A DNA stretch of 64,000 nt from Kineosporia sp. NBRC 101731 (lineage in GTDB: Bacteria > Actinomycetota > Actinomycetes > Actinomycetales > Kineosporiaceae). The notes below the pieces were generated by a model. The model saw only the letters and a list, made by a program, of their open reading frames with translations. It made no database searches and was not told the origin of the DNA. The stretch is from NCBI RefSeq assembly GCF_030269305.1, contig NZ_BSTC01000016.1, positions 105,453-169,452 of the forward strand, read 5' to 3'. The position numbers were made by a program, and so were the translations under genes. Positions within the stretch are counted from its first letter, which is position 1; each line of letters begins with the position of its first letter. Positions 17,465 to 25,720 of the stretch are shown here, piece after piece.

Positions 17465-18042
17465 ACATCAGTGGCAAGACCGCCCTCGTCGTCGTCGACT
17501 TCCAGGGCGGTGACCTCTCCGGTCCGCAGGCCGCCTACGGCCTTGGCCAGTTGGAGAAGGCCCAGGCGATGGTCGCCGAGTGCCGGGCCCAGGGCGTGCC
17601 TGTGGTCTGGATCCAGGAGGTGCACAAGCCCCACCTCACCGACATCGGCCGCGAGCTCGACGGTTCCGAGGGTCCGCACTGCATCGAGGGAAACCCCGGT
17701 ACCGAGATCGCGACCGGCCTGGGGCCGGTGGGCGAGGAGTTCCACATCCGCAAGCGGCGCTACTCCGCCTTCTTCGCCACCGAGCTCGACATCGTGCTGA
17801 AGTCGTACGGCGTCGAAAACCTCATTCTCATCGGTGGCTTCACCGACATTTGTATCCTGTACACCTCGGTCGACGCGCACCAGCGCGACTTCTTCATCCG
17901 GGTCGCCACCGACCTGACCTCCGGCTCGAGCATCCAGGCCCACGACGACGCCCTGAAAATGATCAACTATCTGCAGCGTGATGCCCTGGTCACCTCCGAC
18001 GAGGTCATGGGCTGGCTGGCAGAGCCGGCACCAGCGGTGTGA
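17461..18042 (+). CDS. Isochorismatase-fold cysteine hydrolase 2 (paralogue of hydrolase 1)
   Basis: The 193-residue product is a close paralogue of the gene before it. Both share the IQEVHKP, DIGRELDGSEGPHCIEG and RKRRYSAFF stretches. The triad is Asp13, Lys98 and Cys131 (GGFTDICILYTSVDAH). It lacks about 15 N-terminal residues and a short loop found in hydrolase 1. The ATGA overlap implies coupled translation and roughly equal amounts, as for two subunits of a mixed oligomer or two sequential amidases. It ends the importer operon; a 227-bp gap follows. Confidence 0.85.
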   Translation: MNISGKTALVVVDFQGGDLSGPQAAYGLGQLEKAQAMVAECRAQGVPVVWIQEVHKPHLTDIGRELDGSEGPHCIEGNPGTEIATGLGPVGEEFHIRKRRYSAFFATELDIVLKSYGVENLILIGGFTDICILYTSVDAHQRDFFIRVATDLTSGSSIQAHDDALKMINYLQRDALVTSDEVMGWLAEPAPAV

Positions 18043-18269
18043 GGCGTGGGTGGGGTGGTGGTCCTGGTGGTCCCCGGGGCGGTGGGGGCACCTCCCGGAC
18101 CTCAGATACCGGGGGATCACCTGATCACGAACCAGGGAGGGATCGGCACACGGGCGAACGTTCATGGCGTCGGCACCGGGTGGGGCCGTTGGTGGTCCGG
18201 AACGGGGGTCTTTCGGACCTGGGATCGGCCTGCTCAGGGCAAGGGTAATATCCCTGGGGTGAGAGCACA

Positions 18270-19487
18270 GTGAGCCGTCAACCGGTGAGACCGCCTGGCC
18301 TGTACGGGCTCCCGGTCTCGTTCTGGGCGCTCTGGGCGGTCACCCTGGTGCTGTCGGTCGGGCACTTCGTCGCCCCGCTGATGTCGGCCTGGCTCAGCCG
18401 CGACCGAGGTCTGGATGCGGCGACGATCGGGTTGGTCGTGGCCGCCTTCGGGGGTGGTGGCATCGTGGCCAGTCTGTGCGGTGGCTACCTGGCCGACCGG
18501 TTCGGTGGCGTACGGGTGGTGGTCGTCGGGCAGCTCGCGTCGGCGGGGTTGCTGGTGGCGCTCGCCCAGCCGGTCTCGATGGGGACACTGGCCGGGTTGT
18601 TGTTCGCTTACGGGGCCATGTCGCTGTTGCCGGGACCGGCGCTCAGTTCACTCATCGGCCGGCTGGTTCCTCCGGCTCTGCGGGAACGGGCCTACTCCCT
18701 GCGGATGTGGGCGATCAACTGTGGCTACGCGATCGGCCCGGCCTTTGCCGGCTGGCTGTCGACGTACTCGTTCGCGCTGGTCTTCTACCTGGAGGCCGTG
18801 CTGCTGCTGGTGGTGCTGCTCGTGATGGTGCCGTTGCTGCGCTCGACCACGCCCCCCTCGGTGGCGATGCCGACCCTGCTCCATGCCATCGCGAAAGTTC
18901 GCCACGACGGTGTGCTCTGGGTGTTCACCGCGATCATGACGCTCTACCTGACCGTGTACCTGCAGGGCACGGCCACCCTGCCGATCGTCATGACCGACGA
19001 CGGCTTCTCCGTACCGGCCTACAGCACCCTGCTCACGATCAACGGGGCGCTGCTGTGCCTGTTGCAGATCCCGATGATCCGGGTGGTGGAGCGTCTGCCG
19101 AAGACCCTGGTGATGAGTGGCGGGCTGGCCCTGACGGCCGTCGGTTACCTGGTGCAGGTCTTCGCGACGCAGTGGTGGCACTGGGCCCTGGCGGTCGTGC
19201 TCTGGACCGTCGGAGAACTGGGCATCTTCCCGGTCGCCTCGACGGTGATCGCCGACATCGCCCCTCACTCGCTGGAGGCCACGTACCAGGGCATCCACGG
19301 CCTCAGCTGGCCGGTGGGACGCGTGCTGGCAGCCGGACTCGGTGGGCTGGCGCTGGCCCGGTTCGGCGCGGCGAGTCTCTGGTGGGTCTGCGTCGTGGCC
19401 CTGTGTCTCACAGCGCTGGCGTTGCTGATGAGTCGCCGGGCCCGCGAGAAGCGCGAGACCGTCGGCAGGGCAGCAGCAATCGGTTAG
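18270..19487 (+). CDS. Major facilitator superfamily transporter
   Basis: The 405-residue product has about twelve membrane helices with a longer middle loop. The MFS loop 2-3 motif is recognisable as GGYLADRFGGVRVVV, and DALSSLIGRLVP-like helix packing follows in the N-half. GTG at 18270 is preceded by GGGGTGAG. Its similarity is to MFS multidrug or metabolite exporters of unknown substrate. It stands between the hydrolase operon and a convergent TetR regulator, which suits an efflux pump under TetR control. Confidence 0.85.
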   Translation: MSRQPVRPPGLYGLPVSFWALWAVTLVLSVGHFVAPLMSAWLSRDRGLDAATIGLVVAAFGGGGIVASLCGGYLADRFGGVRVVVVGQLASAGLLVALAQPVSMGTLAGLLFAYGAMSLLPGPALSSLIGRLVPPALRERAYSLRMWAINCGYAIGPAFAGWLSTYSFALVFYLEAVLLLVVLLVMVPLLRSTTPPSVAMPTLLHAIAKVRHDGVLWVFTAIMTLYLTVYLQGTATLPIVMTDDGFSVPAYSTLLTINGALLCLLQIPMIRVVERLPKTLVMSGGLALTAVGYLVQVFATQWWHWALAVVLWTVGELGIFPVASTVIADIAPHSLEATYQGIHGLSWPVGRVLAAGLGGLALARFGAASLWWVCVVALCLTALALLMSRRAREKRETVGRAAAIG

Positions 19488-19522
19488 CCATTCAGCTTGG
19501 TGCGGAGGTCGGGCCCCAAGAG

Positions 19523-20137
19523 CTACCGGACGATGGCCAGCGCGGCGTCGCGGACGGCGGGGGCCAGGCGGTCGGCGTCGAGGTCGGGGTCGTGCACCCG
19601 ACGCAGGATGATGCCCTCGACCAGGCTGAAGACCACTTCGGTCAGGGTCTCGAGATCGGTTTCCGTGCGGCCGTTCTCGGTCAGTGCCTCGCCGACCAGG
19701 GTGCGGTAGACCAGGAACAGCTCGTGTGAGTGGGCCGCCATCCCGGCGGCCAGGCCCTCGCGGCGCACCTCCGGGAGGTAGCCGAGCAGGGCGACGTTCC
19801 AGGAGCCTTCGCAGAGCATGCGCACGTCGAACTCCACGAGGCGGCCCAGCCGGTCGCCGGCCGTCAGGGTCTCGTCGGCGTGCATGGCCTGGAAGCGCTC
19901 CACGGTGGGGCGGAACGTCTGAAGTTCCACCTCGATGAGGATGTCGGCCTTCACCGCGAAATGTGAGTACAACGAGGGCTGCTTGATGCCCACGCGGTCG
20001 GCGATGTCGCGCGTGGTGGTGGCGGCGTAGCCGCGGGTGCTGAAGAGCTCGGTCGCGGCCTCGACGATGCGCTGGCGGGCCGAACTGCGGGGGTGGCTCT
20101 CGGACCGCGCGGCCGGGGCGTCCACGGTCTCGGACAT
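19523..20137 (-). CDS. TetR-family transcriptional regulator
   Basis: The 204-residue product has an N-terminal TetR helix-turn-helix (about residues 20-66, RIVEAATELFSTRGYAATTT then DIADRVGIKQPSLYSHFAVK). The variable helical ligand domain is typical of the family. It converges on the MFS gene 35 bp away and reads toward it. It probably represses the MFS gene, the importer operon or both; no operator copy was seen next to its own start. Confidence 0.9.
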   Translation of the reverse strand: MSETVDAPAARSESHPRSSARQRIVEAATELFSTRGYAATTTRDIADRVGIKQPSLYSHFAVKADILIEVELQTFRPTVERFQAMHADETLTAGDRLGRLVEFDVRMLCEGSWNVALLGYLPEVRREGLAAGMAAHSHELFLVYRTLVGEALTENGRTETDLETLTEVVFSLVEGIILRRVHDPDLDADRLAPAVRDAALAIVR

Positions 20138-20189
20138 TCACCCAGTCTGCCCTGTACGGAGTCCGAAATCCAGTGTCGGTGCTACGGAA

Positions 20190-20600
20190 TCAATCGCCCC
20201 AGCCGGCCGGTGCGGCGATGTTCTCGCCGAACACGGTGTTGTAGTACTCCCGGTGCTCCTCGCACAGGCCCTCGTCGGTGAAGCGCAGCACGAGGCATCC
20301 GGGAAATGTGACCAGGTCGCTCGGGGCTGCCGCGTTCCAGGCCGGATCGCGCAGGGTGGCCCACATTTCGACGAAGGTGCGCCGACCCTGGCTGATCGGG
20401 GTGCCGAACCGCAGATCGAGCTCGGAGAAGGTGCTGGTGGCGCGCTTCCAGTGGGCGGCGATCTCGTCGTGCCCCCGGTGCGGCGCCTTCGTGGGGGAGT
20501 AGTAGTACACGGCGCCGGGTGTGAACAGCTTCACGACATCCGCGGAACTCCTCGCGCGCCAGGCGGAAGCGTATCTCTCGATCCATTCCGAGTGGTTCAT
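20190..20600 (-). CDS. NTF2-like (SnoaL-type) protein
   Basis: The 136-residue product has the cone-shaped alpha+beta barrel pattern of the NTF2/SnoaL superfamily: an N-terminal helix (WIERYASAWRARSSADVVKL), then FTPGAVYYYSP, HRGHDEIAAHWKR and a beta-sheet half with RFGTPISQGRRTFVEMWATL. Such proteins are small polyketide cyclases, isomerases or binding proteins, and the substrate cannot be read. It is read leftward, 53 bp before the TetR gene, and may be co-transcribed with it. Confidence 0.8.
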   Translation of the reverse strand: MNHSEWIERYASAWRARSSADVVKLFTPGAVYYYSPTKAPHRGHDEIAAHWKRATSTFSELDLRFGTPISQGRRTFVEMWATLRDPAWNAAAPSDLVTFPGCLVLRFTDEGLCEEHREYYNTVFGENIAAPAGWGD

Positions 20601-20688
20601 GGCCCCATCGAATCACTCGTATGTAACAGGCTCTGGTCCAGGTGGGTGACGTGGCGCCGGGCCAGGTCGTCACCCTCACAGCCCCATT

Positions 20689-20709
20689 ACACAGCGTATA
20701 ACTCTGTGT
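20689..20709. promoter_or_regulatory. Inverted repeat in the promoter region of the FN3-RCC1 gene
   Basis: ACACAG and CTGTGT arms flank a 9-bp spacer with an AT-rich centre (CGTATAACT) that could also be the -10 region. The site lies 66-86 bp before the start codon. An operator is possible; no regulator is assigned. Confidence 0.35.
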
Positions 20710-20774
20710 ACGCTCAGGTAACTCGCTCACCCCGGGCCAATCCGGGCGCATCACGTTGGCAGGAGCCCACCCCC

Positions 20775-23336
20775 ATGCGTTCACGCGGAACATTGGCCTC
20801 AGCGGCCGCGGCGGCAGTTCTTGTCGCCACGTTCGCGGTAGGCACCAACGCGCCGCCCCCCGGCGCGGTTCACCTGACAACGGACAGCGCTGCCGGGCAG
20901 GGCGAAGACATCGTCGTGCCAGTGGCTTTCACTGCACAGAAGAGTGCCCCTCAGCAGAACGGCGGATTCTTCGCCGATCTCTTCGAGGCCTTCCAGAAGG
21001 CCATGGAGCAGGCCGCTGCGAACGCGGCCGCCCAGGCCGCGGCTCAGGCTGCCGCGCAGCTCCCGGCCCAGGTCACCGGCGTGAACGCGGTCGCGGGGGA
21101 TTCCCGGGTCGACCTGACCTGGACCGCGCCGTCCTCGAAGAAGGCCATCACCGGGTACACGATCAGCTACCGGGCTTCGGGCCAGGCGGCCCGCACGACG
21201 ACGGTCACCGGTACCAAGAGCTCCCTGAGCGGTCTGACCAACGGCACCGTTTACTCCATCACCGTCACGGCGACCAGCTCGGCCGGCAGCGGCCCGGCAT
21301 CGTCCGCGGTCACCTCGACCCCGTTCACCGTGGCCGCGGCACCGTCCGGGGTCTCGGCCTCTCCCGGTGACGCCCGGTTCGCGGCGAGCTGGAGCGCGCC
21401 GACGCAGACCGGCGGCGCCCCGATCACCGGGTACGTGCTGACGGCGACCCCGGGGACCGGGGCTGACGTCGTCCGTAAGCTCGACGCCACCACCGCCACG
21501 GTGACCGGCCTGACCAACGGGACCACCTACCGGGTCCGGGTCGCGGCGGTCAACGCCGCGGGCACCGGAGCGGCTTCTGCCTCGGTGACGGTCACGCCGC
21601 TCACGGTGGCGCAGGCGCCCTCGGGCCTGGCGGTCGACTCGGGCGACGGCTCCTTCACCGCCACCTGGAACGCCCCGGCCGACACCGGCGGAGCGCCGGT
21701 GACCGGTTACGCGCTGACCTATGTCACGCAGGCCGGTGCCCAGGTCGTGCAGCCGGTCAGCGGCACCCGGGCGGTCGTGTCCGGCCTGAGCAACGGTGTT
21801 GCGTACAAGATCTCGGTCGCCGCGATCACTGTGGCCGGCACCGGGGCCAGTTCGGTCGTGGCCTCGGCCCTGCCGCAGGCCCCGGTCCTCGCGACCCCGG
21901 AGGTCACCCCGACCCTGTCAGCGACGGCAGCTCCGACGGCAGCCCCGACAACCGACCCGACAACCGACCCGACAGCAGCCCCGACGGCGGACCCGACAAC
22001 GGACCCGACGGCAGCCCCGACAACCGACCCGACAACCGACCCGACAGCAGCCCCGACGGCGGACCCCACAACCGACCCGATCCCCGCAGCTACTGACATC
22101 CCGGTAGCGACACCGGAGGTGACCGAAACCCCCGCCACCCCGACCGCCCCCGCGGTCGTCAGTTCCCTGGTCTCGGCCGGGTGGAACGCGAGCGGTCAGC
22201 TGCTCACGGGCAGCACCGACACGGTGGCGCACACCGGGGCGCTGGCCATGCCGGTCCTGGACAACCCGATCGCGTCCAAGGCTCTCAGCGACCTCTCCGT
22301 GGGCGAGTTCGCGACCTGCGCCCTGGCTGAGGGCACGGCCTACTGCTGGGGCGCCAACCCCGACGGCCAGCTCGGTAACGGCAGCACCGGCAGCAGCGGC
22401 TCAGCCATGCTGCCGACCGCGGTCGGCGGGGCGCTCACGGGCAGGACGGTCACGGACATCCAGGCCGGCGTGCACCAGACCTGCGCCGTCGCCGACGGGA
22501 AGGCCTACTGCTGGGGCGCCAACGGCTCCGGCCAGCTGGGTAACGGCACCACCACCCCCAGCCCGCTGCCGGTCGAGGTGGGCGGTCTGCTCATCGGAAA
22601 GACGGTGACGCAGGTCAGCACCCAGAGCGGCCACAGCTGCGCCCTCGCCGAGGGCAAGGTGTACTGCTGGGGTGACAACGCCTGGGGGCAGCTCGGCAAC
22701 AACACCACCACCAAGAGCCTGGTGCCGGTCGCGGTGAACACCACGGGCGTGCTGAAGGACAAGACCGTCACCGCCCTGAGCACGGGCTACCTGCAGAACT
22801 GCGTGATCGCCACCGGCAAGGCGTACTGCTGGGGCTACGGCGCCTACGGTGCGCTGGGCAACTTCGCCACCAACAACAGTTCGGTGCCGGTCGCGGTGTA
22901 CTCGGCCAACGACGGTCTCGGTGGCAAGACCGTCACCAGCATCGACTCGCACAGCTACTCGTCCTGCGCGGTGGCGGACGGCAAGGCCTACTGCTGGGGC
23001 TACAACGTGTACGGCCCGCTCGGGGTCGACTCCACCAGTAACCGGGCCTACCCGGTGCCGGTCGTGGCCACCTCCGGTCCGCTCGCCGGCAAGACCGTCA
23101 CCCAGGTGACCACCGGTTTCGTCGAGAACAGCCCGTACGCGGCGACCGGGTGCGCCGTGACCACCGACGGCACCGCCGCCTGCTGGGGCACGACCGACAC
23201 CTACGGCAACCTGGCGAACGGCTCGGTGACCGGCTCGAAGATCCCGGTGCCCGTGCAGATCACGGCCGCCCTGAGTGGCCGCGCGATCACCTCCGTCTCC
23301 ACGAACGGGCGCACCACGTCCTTCCTCACCCGATGA
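20775..23336 (+). CDS. Secreted FN3-RCC1 beta-propeller protein with Thr-Asp-Pro linker
   Basis: The 853-residue product starts at ATG after AGGAG. It has a signal peptide (LASAAAAAVLVATFAVG), a segment with an Ala/Gln-rich helix (about 70-95), three fibronectin type III domains (about 98-185, 187-277, 279-372), a repetitive Pro-Thr-Asp-Ala linker (about 375-459), and a C-terminal domain of six or seven RCC1 repeats (462-852). Each repeat carries a CAxAxGxxYCWGxN motif with paired Cys and GQLGNG. It should be an exported, disulphide-containing propeller on a rod, perhaps binding polymers or other proteins. No enzyme motif is visible. A palindrome follows the gene. Confidence 0.88.
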   Translation: MRSRGTLASAAAAAVLVATFAVGTNAPPPGAVHLTTDSAAGQGEDIVVPVAFTAQKSAPQQNGGFFADLFEAFQKAMEQAAANAAAQAAAQAAAQLPAQVTGVNAVAGDSRVDLTWTAPSSKKAITGYTISYRASGQAARTTTVTGTKSSLSGLTNGTVYSITVTATSSAGSGPASSAVTSTPFTVAAAPSGVSASPGDARFAASWSAPTQTGGAPITGYVLTATPGTGADVVRKLDATTATVTGLTNGTTYRVRVAAVNAAGTGAASASVTVTPLTVAQAPSGLAVDSGDGSFTATWNAPADTGGAPVTGYALTYVTQAGAQVVQPVSGTRAVVSGLSNGVAYKISVAAITVAGTGASSVVASALPQAPVLATPEVTPTLSATAAPTAAPTTDPTTDPTAAPTADPTTDPTAAPTTDPTTDPTAAPTADPTTDPIPAATDIPVATPEVTETPATPTAPAVVSSLVSAGWNASGQLLTGSTDTVAHTGALAMPVLDNPIASKALSDLSVGEFATCALAEGTAYCWGANPDGQLGNGSTGSSGSAMLPTAVGGALTGRTVTDIQAGVHQTCAVADGKAYCWGANGSGQLGNGTTTPSPLPVEVGGLLIGKTVTQVSTQSGHSCALAEGKVYCWGDNAWGQLGNNTTTKSLVPVAVNTTGVLKDKTVTALSTGYLQNCVIATGKAYCWGYGAYGALGNFATNNSSVPVAVYSANDGLGGKTVTSIDSHSYSSCAVADGKAYCWGYNVYGPLGVDSTSNRAYPVPVVATSGPLAGKTVTQVTTGFVENSPYAATGCAVTTDGTAACWGTTDTYGNLANGSVTGSKIPVPVQITAALSGRAITSVSTNGRTTSFLTR
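21947..22088 (+). repeat. Tandem repeats encoding the Thr-Asp-Pro linker
   Basis: Imperfect units of CCGACAACCGAC and CCGACGGCAGCC repeat in frame and encode runs of TDPT and AAPT. The block includes a near-identical longer duplication of about 70 bp. Copy number could change by slippage and so alter linker length. Confidence 0.8.
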
Positions 23337-23392
23337 TCACCCGGTAACCACCCACCCGGTAACCACCCACCCGGTAACCACCCACCCGAACC
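23337..23392 (+). repeat. 14-bp direct repeats after the FN3-RCC1 gene
   Basis: The unit CCGGTAACCACCCA occurs three times in succession just behind the stop codon, then decays into CCGGAA steps that lead into the palindrome. The units show no spacer structure. Confidence 0.8.
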
Positions 23393-23397
23393 GGAAC

Positions 23398-23433
23398 CGG
23401 AACCACCCCTTGGACGTCCAAGGGGTGGTTCCG
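23398..23433. terminator. 36-bp perfect palindrome after the FN3-RCC1 gene
   Basis: The arms CGGAACCACCCCTTGGAC and the exact reverse complement adjoin without spacer, 18 bp each. As RNA this gives a long stem with a minimal loop, and as DNA it could extrude as a cruciform. Its position behind the gene suggests termination, though no U-run follows. The next ribosome site lies about 20 bp downstream. Confidence 0.7.
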
Positions 23434-23465
23434 AGGTTTGCCGGATGCTTGCGGGAGGTACGGGG

Positions 23466-23990
23466 ATGAATCGCGTGATCTGGCCGGTGGTGGCAGCAGT
23501 GCTGGTTCTCGGAGGATGCGGGGACGAGTCGGTCGCCCCCGCCTCGAGCGGCGGTGACGTCCGGGACCAGGTCGCGGGCACCTGGTACCCGCTCGAGATC
23601 GCCGGCTGGACGGTCTCGGACTTCGGGCGGTCCAGTTACGGCAAGGCCTACCTGAGGTTCGACGACGGTGACTGGAAGGCGAGTGACGGCTGCAACGGCC
23701 AGCGCGGTACCTATGACCTGACGGCCGAGGGGGCGTTCGGGATGGAGTCCGCCGCGTCCACGGAGACGGGTTGTGCGAACGTGCCCCACGTCGACGTGAT
23801 GGGCCGGGCGACACAGGTGCGGGTGGACGGCGACACCCTGGTCTTCGAGGCATCCGGTGAACACCCCTCCGAACTGGCCCGGTACACCCGCGAGAAGAAC
23901 CCGCCGCCGACCTCGACACCGTCGGCCACCTCATCGGTGGCGGACGGGATCCGGAAGCGCACCGAGGCGAGCACGCCTCCACCACCGTAG
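23466..23990 (+). CDS. META (HslJ-like) domain lipoprotein
   Basis: The 174-residue product begins with a lipoprotein signal ending LGGC. The mature part has the META pattern: VAGTWYPLEIAGW, a strand with YLRFDDGDWKASDGCNGQRG, then GTYDL and TETGC. A Pro/Thr/Ser-rich tail follows. META proteins are surface or periplasmic beta-folds linked to heat-shock or stress resistance in E. coli (HslJ); the molecular role is unclear. ATG at 23466 follows GGGAGGTACGGGG. It lies between the palindrome and the arabinanase gene, both on the same strand. Confidence 0.75.
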   Translation: MNRVIWPVVAAVLVLGGCGDESVAPASSGGDVRDQVAGTWYPLEIAGWTVSDFGRSSYGKAYLRFDDGDWKASDGCNGQRGTYDLTAEGAFGMESAASTETGCANVPHVDVMGRATQVRVDGDTLVFEASGEHPSELARYTREKNPPPTSTPSATSSVADGIRKRTEASTPPPP

Positions 23991-24099
23991 AATTAGGGTC
24001 GAATTGATCCTGGTATGGGCAACGTGGACGGTGCCGGAACCGACCTGGTGATGAGCACGGCCCGCGTGGCCGGTCTTTCGACGAACCAGGAAAGGTGTC

Positions 24100-25146
24100 A
24101 TGTCCAGCGTCTTCTCAGTACCGTCCGGGGTGCGTAGGAACGGGTGGCGCGGTCGCACCCGGATCGCCGGGCTGGTGGCCGCCGCCCTCGTGGCCGCGGC
24201 CGTGGTGCCGACCGCCCTGCACCTGCGATCGGCCGGCGCCGCCGAGTACCCCGGCCCGGGGGCCGTGAGCGGGAACGTCGCCGTGCACGACCCGTCCATG
24301 GTGAAGGGCCCGGACGGTACGTACCTGCTGGCGGCGACGGCCCCGGGTATCGCGCTGCGCACGTCGACCGACCGCACCAAGTTCACCTACACCGGTCTGG
24401 CCTTCCCGAACGGGACCGCCACCTGGACCGATGAGTACACCGGCACGAGCAACGGCAACCTCTGGGCGCCCGACCTGTCGTACCAGAACGGCAAGTACTA
24501 CCTGTACTACTCGGCCTCGTCGTTCGGTAAGAACAAGTCGGCGATCTTCCTGGCCACCAGCACCACCGGTAAGCCGGGCAGCTGGACCAACCAGGGCAAG
24601 ATCTACTCCACCACGACCAGCAGCAACCACAACGCCATCGACCCGAACCTGGTGATCGACCGCAGCGGCAAGTGGTACCTCTCGCTCGGTTCGTTCTGGA
24701 CCGGCATCAAGATGATCGAGCTGAACCCCTCGACGGGTAAGCGTATTTCGAGCAGCTCAACGGTGTACAGCATCGCCTCCCGGGCGAACAGCACGGCCAT
24801 CGAGGCCCCGGCGATCATCTACCACGCGGGTTACTACTACCTGTTCACCTCGTGGGACGCCTGCTGCCAGGGCACGAGCAGTACCTACAAGATCATGGTC
24901 GGTCGCTCCAAGACCATCACCGGTCCGTACAAGGACCGTCCGGGCAACCTGCTGACCGCGGGCGGTGGCACCCAGATCCTCGGTACGCACGGCACGATCG
25001 TCGGTCCGGGTGGGCAGTCGCTGATCCAGGACGGTGACGGTGACGTCCTCGTCTACCACTACTACGACGGTGCGGACAACGGCGTGGCCAAGCTGGGCAT
25101 CAACCGGCTCACCTGGGACTCCTCGAACTGGCCCGCGGTGTCCTGA
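24100..25146 (+). CDS. Secreted GH43 endo-arabinanase-like glycosidase
   Basis: The 348-residue product has an Arg-rich N-terminus and a hydrophobic export signal (LVAAALVAAAVVPTALHL) followed by a single five-bladed GH43 domain. The three acidic residues of the family are visible: Asp64 (AVHDPSM, base), Asp181 (AIDPNLVID, pKa modulator) and Glu235 (TAIEAPAII, acid). NGNLWAPDLSYQNGKYYLYY and SWDACCQG match the endo-1,5-alpha-L-arabinanase group, so cleavage of plant arabinan outside the cell is likely. The start has GGAAAGGTGTC upstream. It stands alone with a strong terminator behind it. Confidence 0.9.
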   Translation: MSSVFSVPSGVRRNGWRGRTRIAGLVAAALVAAAVVPTALHLRSAGAAEYPGPGAVSGNVAVHDPSMVKGPDGTYLLAATAPGIALRTSTDRTKFTYTGLAFPNGTATWTDEYTGTSNGNLWAPDLSYQNGKYYLYYSASSFGKNKSAIFLATSTTGKPGSWTNQGKIYSTTTSSNHNAIDPNLVIDRSGKWYLSLGSFWTGIKMIELNPSTGKRISSSSTVYSIASRANSTAIEAPAIIYHAGYYYLFTSWDACCQGTSSTYKIMVGRSKTITGPYKDRPGNLLTAGGGTQILGTHGTIVGPGGQSLIQDGDGDVLVYHYYDGADNGVAKLGINRLTWDSSNWPAVS

Positions 25147-25170
25147 CATACGGTTCTCCAGCAGTTCCGG

Positions 25171-25206
25171 AAAAGCTCCCGGCGGCGATCGCCGCCGGGA
25201 GCTTTT
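25171..25206 (+). terminator. Rho-independent terminator after the GH43 gene
   Basis: A perfect palindrome with 18-bp arms (AAAAGCTCCCGGCGGCGA and its reverse complement) ends in a run of five T. This is a classical intrinsic terminator that, with its A-run, can work in both directions. Confidence 0.9.
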
Positions 25207-25296
25207 TCCCTGAGCGGCGGCGGGGTGCTTGCGGCCGGGTGCGTGGTCGGCAAAAGTGGGGCGGCAGCGGTTTTCGAGACGGTCAAACGGGGGACG

Positions 25297-25698
25297 ATGA
25301 TGTCGGTTCTGGAAGACCTGGTCCAGGCCTCCACGGTCAGCCCGGTCGCGATGCGTGAGGTGTTCGCCCGGTACCTGGCGGACGAGATCGAGGTGCGCCA
25401 TCAGCCGGCCGACCCGACGGACGGCGTCTACCCGGCGAAGACCTTGCTGGAGGTCCTGGCCCAGCGTGAGGAACTGTTCACCACCCTGATGCCGGACTAC
25501 GCCGAGACCTCCCGGGTGAGCGGCGACGGTGACGAGATCACCGTGGAGCTCAACCTCACCGGCACGCTGCCCGACGGTACGGCGATCGACGTCAAGGGCA
25601 CCGACGTGGTGCTGGTGCGCGAGGGCCGGATCGTCCGGCTGACCGGTAGTTTCGACGCCGAGCAGATGCGGCCCCTGGTGCAGGCGCTGCGGGGCTGA
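25297..25698 (+). CDS. NTF2-like protein
   Basis: The 133-residue product has the NTF2/SnoaL-type helix-sheet pattern (MREVFARYLADEIEVRHQPA, GTLPDGTAIDVKGTDVVLV, GRIVRLTGSFDAEQMRP). It starts at one of two adjacent ATGs after GGGGGAC. A small hydrolase, isomerase or binding role is possible; no catalytic residues can be singled out. It stands alone, convergent to the next gene. It is one of three unrelated-looking NTF2-like genes within 11 kb. Confidence 0.75.
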   Translation: MMSVLEDLVQASTVSPVAMREVFARYLADEIEVRHQPADPTDGVYPAKTLLEVLAQREELFTTLMPDYAETSRVSGDGDEITVELNLTGTLPDGTAIDVKGTDVVLVREGRIVRLTGSFDAEQMRPLVQALRG

Positions 25699-25720
25699 AC
25701 GCCGGCGGCTCGGCGCCGGC

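Noticed and set aside
18043..18269. TGATCACGAACCAGG near 18124 as another hairpin-family copy
   Set aside because: Only one arm-like end is present, without a matching second arm or GTTCTAGAAC units.
20037..20774. N-terminal extension of the FN3-RCC1 frame
   Set aside because: The extension runs antisense over the TetR and NTF2-like genes. The ATG at 20775 has AGGAG and a signal peptide directly behind it.
23337..23392. Short direct repeats as a possible CRISPR array
   Set aside because: Units are contiguous without unique spacers, and no cas genes occur in the window.
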